Under the pieces are notes generated by a model, which was not told where the DNA came from, ran no database searches, and saw only the letters and a list, made by a program, of their open reading frames with translations. From positions 4,960,001 through 5,024,000 of the forward strand of contig NZ_CP073318.1 in the NCBI RefSeq assembly GCF_018263855.1: DNA of 64,000 bases. The letters run 5' to 3'. Positions within the stretch are counted from its first letter, which is position 1. Each line of letters starts with the position of its first letter. A program made the translations under genes and the position numbers. Source of the DNA: Kutzneria sp. CA-103260 (GTDB taxonomy: Bacteria; Actinomycetota; Actinomycetes; Mycobacteriales; Pseudonocardiaceae). Of the stretch, positions 16,630 to 24,279 are shown one piece after another.

Positions 16630-16643
16630 CCGGCCAGGCTCGG

Positions 16644-17864
16644 TCACCAGGGCTTGGCCATGGCGTTGAGCATCGAGTGCGCCGAGTCGTCCTCGGCGAT
16701 CTCCCACATAAACGCGCCTCGCAGGCCGGCCGCGCGGGCGTAGCCGGAGCGGATGCCGATCGAACGCGGGTTCTCGAAGCTGACGAACTTCTGCTCGGCC
16801 GCGTTGTACAGCCACGGCGCCTGCGCGTTGTCGTCCCAGTGCTGTTCCCAGGCCGGGTCGGTCAGCAGCTTCGCCTTGATGTCGCCCCAGCTGCCCGGGT
16901 CGAAGCTGGTGTCCCACGGCTGGAACAGGCCGTGGTTCGGGCCCGCCTGGGTGACGTGGAAGCCCCGGCCGTAGAACGGCACGCCCAGCACGATCCGGTC
17001 CGCCGGCACCCCGTGCTGCTCGTAGTACTGCACCGCGCCGGTCACGTTGTTCCAGCGCTTCATCGGCTGGCCCAACGGATCCGACGGCACCTGCGCCATC
17101 GGGGCGTTGAACGTGGACACCGGCGAGAAGCCCGTGCCCATGTCGTAGGTCATCAGGTTGATCCAGTCCAGCACCTTGGCGATGCCGCCCAGGTCGAAGC
17201 TGTTGGCCGGGTCGTAGGGGTCACCGTACTTGCCCTTGCCCGTCTGCAGCCGGCCCGCCGGCAGCGCCGCCGTCAACAGCTTGTGGCCGCCGCCGAGCTG
17301 GTCCAGCTCCTTGCGGAACTCCTTGGCCAGCAACGTCGCGTTCTGCTTGTCCGCCGGCCGGGCCGGGATCTCCGCCGGGCCACCCGAGACCGGGAACTCC
17401 CAGTCGATGTCCACCCCGTCGAACACGCCCGGATAGCCCCGGAAGAACGTGTTCAGGCAGGCGCCGACGACCTTCTTCCGCGACGCGTCCGTCAACGCCG
17501 CGTCCGAGAATCCCCCCGCGCCCCAGCCGCCGATGGAGATCGACACCTTGAGGTTCGGGTGGCTCGCCTTCAACTGCTTCAACGCCGCGAAGTCACCCGC
17601 CGCCCCACTCGGCACGGTGCACGCGCCGTCGGCGATCGTCGAGAACGCGTAGAACACGTTCGTCACCGTGTCCGCCGGAATCTTGGACACCGGGAAGTCG
17701 CCGCTCTCCCACCCGGCGAAGTACGCCCCGACAACATGGTTCGGCGCACCGCGATGGTCCGGCGCGGCCGGGCCGGCGGTCGCCGCCGACGCCGAGCCCG
17801 CCACCGTCCCGACAACCGTCAGCGCCGCCAGCCCGAGGGCGGTCACAACACGCAGGGAAGACAT
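16644..17864 (-). CDS. Secreted chitinase, glycoside hydrolase family 18
   Basis: A 406-aa enzyme that cleaves chitin to oligosaccharides outside the cell. The signal peptide is VVTALGLAALTVVGTVAGSA, followed by a GH18 TIM barrel opening VGAYFAGWESGDF. The catalytic DxxDxDxE motif is intact in FDGVDIDWEFP, with SISIGGWGAGG upstream and LMTYDMGTGFSP downstream. No carbohydrate-binding module is attached. ATG at 17864 is preferred to the GTG at 17873. A near-perfect DasR-type operator lies 48 bp upstream, suggesting repression by a DasR homologue relieved by glucosamine-6-phosphate. Confidence 0.93.
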   Translation of the reverse strand: MSSLRVVTALGLAALTVVGTVAGSASAATAGPAAPDHRGAPNHVVGAYFAGWESGDFPVSKIPADTVTNVFYAFSTIADGACTVPSGAAGDFAALKQLKASHPNLKVSISIGGWGAGGFSDAALTDASRKKVVGACLNTFFRGYPGVFDGVDIDWEFPVSGGPAEIPARPADKQNATLLAKEFRKELDQLGGGHKLLTAALPAGRLQTGKGKYGDPYDPANSFDLGGIAKVLDWINLMTYDMGTGFSPVSTFNAPMAQVPSDPLGQPMKRWNNVTGAVQYYEQHGVPADRIVLGVPFYGRGFHVTQAGPNHGLFQPWDTSFDPGSWGDIKAKLLTDPAWEQHWDDNAQAPWLYNAAEQKFVSFENPRSIGIRSGYARAAGLRGAFMWEIAEDDSAHSMLNAMAKPW

Positions 17865-17911
17865 GCCCGCCACTCTGTAGTGACCCGATCACGATCAGCA
17901 AGAGCCGGGCA

Positions 17912-17923
17912 TGGTTTAGACCA
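17912..17923. promoter_or_regulatory. DasR-responsive element (dre) upstream of the chitinase
   Basis: TGGTTTAGACCA matches the Streptomyces dre core TGGTCTAGACCA at 11 of 12 positions. It lies 48-59 bp upstream of the chitinase ATG, where a repressor would block the promoter. Assignment rests on motif similarity and on the gene being a chitinase. Confidence 0.65.
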
Positions 17924-17975
17924 AAAATTAGCCTGATCAGCCGGCCGTCGCCGGGTGGCCGACCCGGCGCGGTCG

Positions 17976-19190
17976 TCAGCTGGTGAGCACCAGCGCCCCG
18001 GTGGCCGCGGCGAGGCAGGCCAGGGCGGTGACCAGGCCGGTGCGCAGGAACCGGGGCCAGGCGATCTTCACCCCGGCAGAGCTGCACCGCTCGTACCACA
18101 GCAGCGTGGCCAGGGAGGCCCACGGCGTGACGATCGGGCCGACGTTCGTGCCGATCAGCAGCCCGAGCAACTGGTTGTGGTTGGCGACCGGCACCACCGC
18201 CTCCCCCGCGGTGTAGGCGGGCAGGTTGTTGAGGACATTGGACAGCCCGGCCCCGGTGCCGGCGGCCCGGAACACGCCGCCCGGACCGTTGTCGCCGCCG
18301 ATCACCGCCTGCATGACGCCGGCCAGACCGTGGTCGCTGATCGTCTGCACGACGAAGAACAGCCCGGTGACGAACACCAGCAGCCGCCACGGCAGCAGGC
18401 CCCAGCGCAGCGAACCCCGCTTGCGCACGGCGAAGGCGATCACCACGACACCGGCGCACACCGGCGACACGAGGGCCAGTTCCAGGCCGGTGACCACACC
18501 GGCGACGAAGATCACGCAGGCGGCGGCGCAGATGGCGAACAGCACGGGATCGGCGGCCTTGGGCGCCGCCGGCGGCTCGTAGCGGTCCACGCCCCGCCGG
18601 CCCCGCCGCCAGTAGAAGATCCACAGGCACACCGCGGTCGCCGCCACCGACGCCAGTTCCGGCAGCACCATGCGCTGGGCGAACTCCGGCGCGCTGAGCG
18701 CCACCCGGTTCATCGCCAACAGGTTCGTCAGGTTCGACACCGGCAGCAGCAGGCTGGCGGTGTTGGCCAGCCACACCGTGGTCATGGCCAGCGGCGCCCC
18801 GGGAATCCCCAACCTCTTGGCCACGGCCAGCATCACCGGCGTCAGCAGCACCGCCGTGGTGTCCAGGTTCAACGTCGCGGTGGTGATCGCCGCGAACAGC
18901 ACGCACAGCACGAACAGCAGCACGAAGTCGCCCCGCGCGAGGATCGTCAGCCGGATCGCGATGGTGTCGAACACCCCGGCCTCGGCCGTCAGCTCGGCCA
19001 GCACGATCACCGCGCCCAGGAACACCAGGATCGGCCCGATCCGCGCCAGCGTGCCCTGCGCCTGCGCCACCGGCAGCAGCCCGCTGGCCAGGAACACCAG
19101 CCCCAGCGCGAGCAGCCCGACCGCCACCCAGTCCAGCGCGTCCAGCCTCAGCCGCACGGCCCTCTTGTCCTTTCTCCGCACGACATTCAT
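17976..19190 (-). CDS. ArsB/NhaD-type (SLC13-like) membrane transporter
   Basis: A 404-aa protein with 10-12 hydrophobic segments. TATLNLDTTAVLLTPVM and ANTASLLLPVSNLTNLLAMN are the re-entrant hairpin signatures of the ion-transporter superfamily that contains ArsB and NhaD. No arsenic-resistance partner (arsR, arsC) is present. Its ATG overlaps the stop of the vWA/TIR/WD40 gene as ATGA, so it is the fourth, translationally coupled gene of the VMAP operon. It could export a toxic anion, or act as a membrane effector or resistance component of that system; this is inference. Confidence 0.82.
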   Translation of the reverse strand: MNVVRRKDKRAVRLRLDALDWVAVGLLALGLVFLASGLLPVAQAQGTLARIGPILVFLGAVIVLAELTAEAGVFDTIAIRLTILARGDFVLLFVLCVLFAAITTATLNLDTTAVLLTPVMLAVAKRLGIPGAPLAMTTVWLANTASLLLPVSNLTNLLAMNRVALSAPEFAQRMVLPELASVAATAVCLWIFYWRRGRRGVDRYEPPAAPKAADPVLFAICAAACVIFVAGVVTGLELALVSPVCAGVVVIAFAVRKRGSLRWGLLPWRLLVFVTGLFFVVQTISDHGLAGVMQAVIGGDNGPGGVFRAAGTGAGLSNVLNNLPAYTAGEAVVPVANHNQLLGLLIGTNVGPIVTPWASLATLLWYERCSSAGVKIAWPRFLRTGLVTALACLAAATGALVLTS

Positions 19191-22100
19191 GACCGGGGTC
19201 GCATCCGGCTCTGCGGGTCCCAGAGCAGGAAGTCCCCGTCGTCGCTGGCGCTGGCGACGAGCGGCTGGCCGTCGACGCGGACCCGGGTCAGGGCGCGCAC
19301 GGTGCCGCCATGGGCCTGGTACTCGCCGACGAGCTCGCCGGTGCGCACGTCCCAGAACTGCACCAACCCGCCGAAGCCGCCGCTGGCCAGCAGCCGGCGG
19401 TCGCCGACCCGGACCGGCCCGAGGGCGCCGACATGCCCGAGGCCGCTGTCCATCACCAGCCGCACCTGGTCGCCGGGATCACCGACGGCGATCGTGCCGT
19501 CCTGGCAGCCGGCGGCCAGCCGGCCGTCGACCACGGTCAGGGTGACCACGCCGGCCAGGCCGTCGTCGAAGGTGCCCAGAAACTCGCACGTCGCCGGATC
19601 CCACAGCAGCACCCGGCCGTCGCTGTCGGCACTGGCCAGCAGCGGACCCCGGGCGCCGTCCAGGGCGGCCAGCGACACCACCTCGGCGGCCGGCCCGCGC
19701 AGCACCTGCGACTCCTCGGCCCGGTCCAGCGGCCACAGCCGGATGGTGCCGTCGGCGCTGCCGCTGGCCATGAACCGCTCACCGTCGAGCAGCAGCGGCG
19801 TCACGGTCCACACCTCGCCGGTGTGCTCGGCCCTGGTGGACACGTGCTCCCCGCTGTCGGCGTCCCAGATCCGCACGGTGCCGTCCGACGACCCGGTCGC
19901 GAGCAGCACCCGGCCCGGACCGGGCACCGAGGCCAGGGCCCGGATCGTGCTGCGGTGCCCGCGCAGGGTCCGCTCCTCGGAGAAGCCGGACAGCTCGTGC
20001 AGGTGCACGGATCCGTCCAGCGCCCCGCTGGCCAGCAGCGTCCGGTCCGGCAGCAGCACGGACGTCAGCGCCCACACCGCGCTGGACCGCACCGACTGCA
20101 ACTCGTCGGTCTGGAACGTGACCGGGTCGGCGAGCCGGATGGTGCCGTCCACGCCGCCGCTGGCCAGCTGCACTCGGCCCTCGACCTCGACCGGGGCCAG
20201 CGCCCACACCTCGCCGGTGTGGTGGCTGAACCGGTGCTCGACGCCGTCCCGCGCGGTGCGCGGGTTCCACAGCCGCACCGTGCTGTCGGCGCTGCCGCTG
20301 GCCAGCAGGTCGCCGTGCTCGGTCGGCACCACCGCGAGCGTGCGGATGGTGCTGACGTGCCCGACGAACGAGTTGACCAGAGCGCCGCTGCGCGGGCGCC
20401 AGAGGTGGATCATGCCGTCCGCGCCGCCACTGGCCAGCAGCGACTCGCCGTTGACGGCGATCGTGGTCAGCGCCCACACCGTGCTGCGGTGGGCCTGGAT
20501 GGTGCGCAGCACCGAGCTGGTCTCCGGGTCCCACAGCCGGATGGTGCCGTCGGCCCCGCCGCTGGCCAGCAGCTCGCGGCCGTCGACCTCGACCGAGGTC
20601 AGCGCCCACACCCGGCTGCCGCCGCGCACCAGGGTGCGCAGCCGCTGTCCGCTGTCCGGGTCCCAGAGCTGGATCATCGACCCGGATCCGGTGCCGGCCA
20701 GGCAGATCCGGCCGCCGACGCGGACCGTGGCCAGCGCCCACACCTCGCCCTCCAGGAACCGGGTCTCCCGGTGCAGCGCGCCGGAGTCCAGGTCCCAGGT
20801 GCGGACGATGCCGTCCACGCCACCGCTGGCGATCATGCCGTGTTCGCTCTCGGCGGCCGGGATGGCCGCCAGCACCCGGACCGGGCCGATGTGGCCCTCC
20901 AGGTTGAGCACGGTCTGCCCGCTGGCCACGTCGATCAGCCGCACCGCGCCGTCCGCGCCGCCGCGGGCGAGCAGGGACCGGCCGCCCGAGCGGATCTCGG
21001 CCAGCACCCACACCGGCCCCTGGCTGTCCGAATCGCCGACATGCGCGTCGTCGCCCGGGAACGGCGGCGGCGGGAACCGCAGCACCTCCGGCGGCGTGGT
21101 GCGCGCCGGTCGGGCGGCCACCCGGCCGAGGCAGTCCACAATGGAGCTGAGCGCCGTGCGGGCGTCCTTGCCCTCGAAGGTGACGCCGTCGATGCGGTCC
21201 ACCATCTCGGCCAGCAGCAGGCCGGCGTGGATGGTCACCGCCAGCACCCGGCCTCGACTTCCGGGGCTGTCGATCAACGCCTGCAGCCACGACTCACCGG
21301 CGTAGGGCAGCGCGACCGTGCTCGCGGAGATCACGGTGATGACGTATCGGCCGTGCTCCAACGCTTCCGCCGCGAGCCGGCGCAGGCCGTCCGGGGTCGA
21401 CGCCTCGGACAGCGGCCTGATCACGACGGCGTAGCCGAGCCGGTCCAGCTCCCACCGCAGCCATTCCGCCCAGGCATAGTCCCGGGGGTGGTAGCTGAGG
21501 CAGATCTGCGACGCCAACCGCTCCGCGCTGTCCTGCTCTTCGCCCACCACCTCCGTTTCCGTTTCCGTCTCGGTTCCGTCCAAAGTGGTCAGTTCGACCA
21601 TGCCCGTGGACGTGTCGTCCTCCGGGGCCGGCAGCAGTTGGCTCCACCGGCGGGCCGCGTTCGAATAGGGCGGTCCCAGCGCTTCCAGCACGGTGTGCAG
21701 CACCCGGGCGAAGGCCATGCTGCTCGGCGCGAGCCGGGGTCCGTCGCCCCCGATCGGGTCGGCCAGCATCGCCGCGAAGTCCAGCGGCTGCCCCATCCTG
21801 CTGCCGACGTATCTCGACACCTCGCCGAAGACCCGGATGGCCTCGTCCCGGCGCAGGGTGCCCAGCAGCGTCTCCCGGACGCCCTTGCGGAAGTCGTACT
21901 GCACCTCGTCGGGGTCCTCGTCCGGCTGGTCGTGGCCGATCCGGTGCAGCAGCTGGCCCAGGAAGACTTCCGCCAGGTGCGCCGGACCCGACTCCGGCAG
22001 CATCGTCGCCTGCACGAGCCGCATCACCGGCAGGTTCAGCGGCGCTGTCGCCAAGTACGACGCGAGCCGGAAGGCGGTGGGGGACGCCGTCGCGCGGAAC

Positions 22101-23236
22101 GCCTGCACGAGTTCCAGCGGCGAATCCGGTGGCACGTCGACCATCCACTCCGGACGCGACCCGAGCTCACCACCGGCCAGCACCACCATGCCGTCGACCC
22201 AGCCGCGGCTCTCGCCGGCCAGCAGCGAGGCCCAGCGACCGATCCACCGCGGCGACAACTCCATGATGGGGATGGGGATCCCGGCCGGCGGCGGCGCGCC
22301 GAAGCCCTGGTTGCGCGGCTGGAACTCGAACCGCCGGAACGGCAGCCCCGACTCGAAGGCCCGCAGCCGCACCGGAACCGGCACCACGCCCGTGCGATGC
22401 CACAGCCGCTGCGGCAGCGGCTGCACGATCGCCACCGACCCCGACTGCGACCACATCGCCAACAACCGTGACATGGCACCGGAAAGCCACGCCTCGCCGA
22501 CACAGTCGCTGAGCATCAGCACAAGCCGGCGACCACTCGGATCGATCAGCTCACGGGGACTGCGACTGGGCGCGCCCGGCCGGCGCAGCCGCGGCTCGTC
22601 CTCCCGACTGTCCATCTCCCACACCCGAACGTCCCGGAACGCCCCCATGCGCTCCAGCAACACCCGCAGCTCCGTCGCCGCACGCTGCCAGATCCGCATC
22701 GACGGCCCGGCGTCGACGACCAGGGCGACGTCGAGCCACCGCGTCATCTCCGGCTGCCACTCCGGCAGCCACAGTCCCGTGTCGGCGATCTGGTCGGCGG
22801 TGGCCTGCTCGTTGACGATGATCCGGTGCGGATCCGGCACGCGCCGCTTCAGCGGCCGCAGCGCCCTCGACAGCCGCAGCATGTCCGGCAACGCCGGCGC
22901 CGCCGGACTCAGCATGGTCAGTCCGGTCATGCCGTCCACCTGGCTGCCACGCCCCGGCAGGTGCATGGCCGCGGACGACGCCGGCACCTCGGTGGCCCCC
23001 GGCGACGGCCGACTTCCCAAGCGCCGCTGGGGTTCCGTCTCCCCACCGGTGGGCGAGGCCGGCTCCGCCGGCTCCACCGGCGGCGGCAGTGGCTCCCGCT
23101 CGGGAGCCGGTTCGCCCGTGCCCCGAGGCCGGGCGTCGCCGAGGTGCCCGGCCAGCCAGACGGCGTCGGCCAGTTCCTCGCCGGTGACGTCCACCTGAGC
23201 GGCCGCCAGCGCGTCGACGAGCCGTTCCAGCCTCAT
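19187..23236 (-). CDS. vWA-like / TIR / double WD40 propeller protein (SAV_2336-type N-terminus)
   Basis: A 1349-aa multidomain protein. Residues 1-40 match the SAV_2336-type N-terminus. Residues about 150-430 are a vWA-like domain with a degenerate MIDAS (DAGPSM) and LVLMLSDCVGEAWLSG. Residues about 570-710 are a TIR domain opening QICLSYHPRDYAWAEWLRWE. Residues about 735-1349 contain 14 WD40 blades of the form LLASGGADGTIRLWDP, enough for two seven-bladed propellers. It overlaps the MoxR gene upstream and the transporter gene downstream by 4 bp each. vWA, MoxR and VMAP proteins form ternary NTP-dependent conflict systems. Here the propellers may sense or scaffold and the TIR may be the effector, although the usual TIR Glu after SxW is not obvious (SWLQALI). 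Confidence 0.85.
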   Translation of the reverse strand: MRLERLVDALAAAQVDVTGEELADAVWLAGHLGDARPRGTGEPAPEREPLPPPVEPAEPASPTGGETEPQRRLGSRPSPGATEVPASSAAMHLPGRGSQVDGMTGLTMLSPAAPALPDMLRLSRALRPLKRRVPDPHRIIVNEQATADQIADTGLWLPEWQPEMTRWLDVALVVDAGPSMRIWQRAATELRVLLERMGAFRDVRVWEMDSREDEPRLRRPGAPSRSPRELIDPSGRRLVLMLSDCVGEAWLSGAMSRLLAMWSQSGSVAIVQPLPQRLWHRTGVVPVPVRLRAFESGLPFRRFEFQPRNQGFGAPPPAGIPIPIMELSPRWIGRWASLLAGESRGWVDGMVVLAGGELGSRPEWMVDVPPDSPLELVQAFRATASPTAFRLASYLATAPLNLPVMRLVQATMLPESGPAHLAEVFLGQLLHRIGHDQPDEDPDEVQYDFRKGVRETLLGTLRRDEAIRVFGEVSRYVGSRMGQPLDFAAMLADPIGGDGPRLAPSSMAFARVLHTVLEALGPPYSNAARRWSQLLPAPEDDTSTGMVELTTLDGTETETETEVVGEEQDSAERLASQICLSYHPRDYAWAEWLRWELDRLGYAVVIRPLSEASTPDGLRRLAAEALEHGRYVITVISASTVALPYAGESWLQALIDSPGSRGRVLAVTIHAGLLLAEMVDRIDGVTFEGKDARTALSSIVDCLGRVAARPARTTPPEVLRFPPPPFPGDDAHVGDSDSQGPVWVLAEIRSGGRSLLARGGADGAVRLIDVASGQTVLNLEGHIGPVRVLAAIPAAESEHGMIASGGVDGIVRTWDLDSGALHRETRFLEGEVWALATVRVGGRICLAGTGSGSMIQLWDPDSGQRLRTLVRGGSRVWALTSVEVDGRELLASGGADGTIRLWDPETSSVLRTIQAHRSTVWALTTIAVNGESLLASGGADGMIHLWRPRSGALVNSFVGHVSTIRTLAVVPTEHGDLLASGSADSTVRLWNPRTARDGVEHRFSHHTGEVWALAPVEVEGRVQLASGGVDGTIRLADPVTFQTDELQSVRSSAVWALTSVLLPDRTLLASGALDGSVHLHELSGFSEERTLRGHRSTIRALASVPGPGRVLLATGSSDGTVRIWDADSGEHVSTRAEHTGEVWTVTPLLLDGERFMASGSADGTIRLWPLDRAEESQVLRGPAAEVVSLAALDGARGPLLASADSDGRVLLWDPATCEFLGTFDDGLAGVVTLTVVDGRLAAGCQDGTIAVGDPGDQVRLVMDSGLGHVGALGPVRVGDRRLLASGGFGGLVQFWDVRTGELVGEYQAHGGTVRALTRVRVDGQPLVASASDDGDFLLWDPQSRMRPRS

Positions 23237-24279
23237 TGGCCCGGCTGGCTGAGCGGCCGCAACAGGGCGTCGAGCAGCCGGGCCCGGGTCTCCTCGGGCG
23301 GTCGGCCGCCGGACGCGGCCAGGTAGATGGCGTTGAGCAGTTGGTCGTTGGCCAGGTCGCCGACCCGGCGGTCCTCCAGGAAGCGCTCGATCACGTCCTC
23401 GCTGGCCGCCACCGTCTCCGGCCCCAGGTGCGCGGCCACGATGTCGGTCAGCTGCTGCCGGTTCGGGGTGCGGATGTCCACCCGCAGGCAGCGCCGCAGG
23501 AACGCCGGTGGGAAGTCCCGCTCGCCGTTGCTGGTCAGCACCACCACCGGGAACGCGTGGCAGCGCACCCGGCCGCGCTGGATCGCCACCCGGTCGGTGC
23601 CGTCGGCGATCATCACCTCGACCGCGGCCTGGTCGTCGGGCAGGCGGGTGAGCTCGGGGATCTCGAACTCGCCCTCCTCGAACACGTTGAGCAGGTCGTT
23701 GGGCAGGTCCACGTCGCTCTTGTCGATCTCATCGATCAGCAGCACCCGCGGCCGCGCCTGCGGCAGCAACGCGGTGCCCAGCATGCCCAGCCGGATGTAG
23801 CGCCCGATGCTCGGCGGCGCCGGCGACTCCCCGCTCCCCGTGCGCAACAACGGACGCGTGCCGTTCTGACGCAGGCTCGCGTCCTGCAGTCGCCCCACCG
23901 CGTCATAGCGGTAGAGGCCCTGCTCCAGAGTGGACCGACTGGTGATCGGCCAGCGCAGCACCGGTCCCAGCTTCAGCTCGTGGGCGATGCTGTAGGCCAG
24001 TGTGGACTTGCCGGTGCCGGGCTTGCCGGTGACCAGCAGCGGGCGGCGCAGGTACAGCGCCGCGTTCACGATCTCCGTGACCTCGCTGTCCGCGCGGTAG
24101 GTGATGGCGCGCTCCTGCTCGCCCAGCTTGCGCCCACCCGAGCCGTCGACGCCCAGCCTCGGCTCCACGAGGGGCAGGCCGCCGAACTCCCGCCACCGCG
24201 GTGGCGGCGGGAGGCGGTCGATGCCGTCGTGCGGCTCGCCGGCGCCCCGGTAGATCAGCCAGTCCTCGTCCCCGGTCAT
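23233..24279 (-). CDS. MoxR-type AAA+ ATPase
   Basis: A 348-aa ATPase. Walker A is VTGKPGTGKSTLAYS (about residue 80), Walker B is VLLIDEIDKSDVDLPNDLL, sensor 1 is VVLTSNGERDFPPAF and the arginine finger region is LRRCLRVDI. MoxR ATPases act with vWA-domain partners as chaperone-like switches. The gene is flanked on both sides by ATGA overlaps with the VMAP and vWA/TIR/WD40 genes, so the three proteins are almost certainly made together in fixed ratio. Confidence 0.92.
   Translation of the reverse strand: MTGDEDWLIYRGAGEPHDGIDRLPPPPRWREFGGLPLVEPRLGVDGSGGRKLGEQERAITYRADSEVTEIVNAALYLRRPLLVTGKPGTGKSTLAYSIAHELKLGPVLRWPITSRSTLEQGLYRYDAVGRLQDASLRQNGTRPLLRTGSGESPAPPSIGRYIRLGMLGTALLPQARPRVLLIDEIDKSDVDLPNDLLNVFEEGEFEIPELTRLPDDQAAVEVMIADGTDRVAIQRGRVRCHAFPVVVLTSNGERDFPPAFLRRCLRVDIRTPNRQQLTDIVAAHLGPETVAASEDVIERFLEDRRVGDLANDQLLNAIYLAASGGRPPEETRARLLDALLRPLSQPGQ

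Noticed and set aside
17976..19190. Arsenic-resistance operon
   Set aside because: The transporter has the ArsB-like fold, but no arsR, arsC or arsA is present and the gene is translationally coupled to a conflict-system gene.
20000..21000. Tandem DNA repeats within the large vWA/TIR gene
   Set aside because: The recurring GCCGCTGGCCAGCAG-like words are the coding consequence of WD40 blades (LLASGG), not a mobile or CRISPR repeat.
17955..21305. Very long plus-strand open frame (over 1100 codons) opposite the ArsB and WD40 genes
   Set aside because: It is an antisense shadow: low-complexity Ser/Arg/Pro-rich translation with no family motifs, directly opposite well-supported minus-strand genes.
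19310..22471. Second long plus-strand frame with a repetitive translation
   Set aside because: Its periodicity mirrors the WD40 repeats on the other strand; no start signal or domain.
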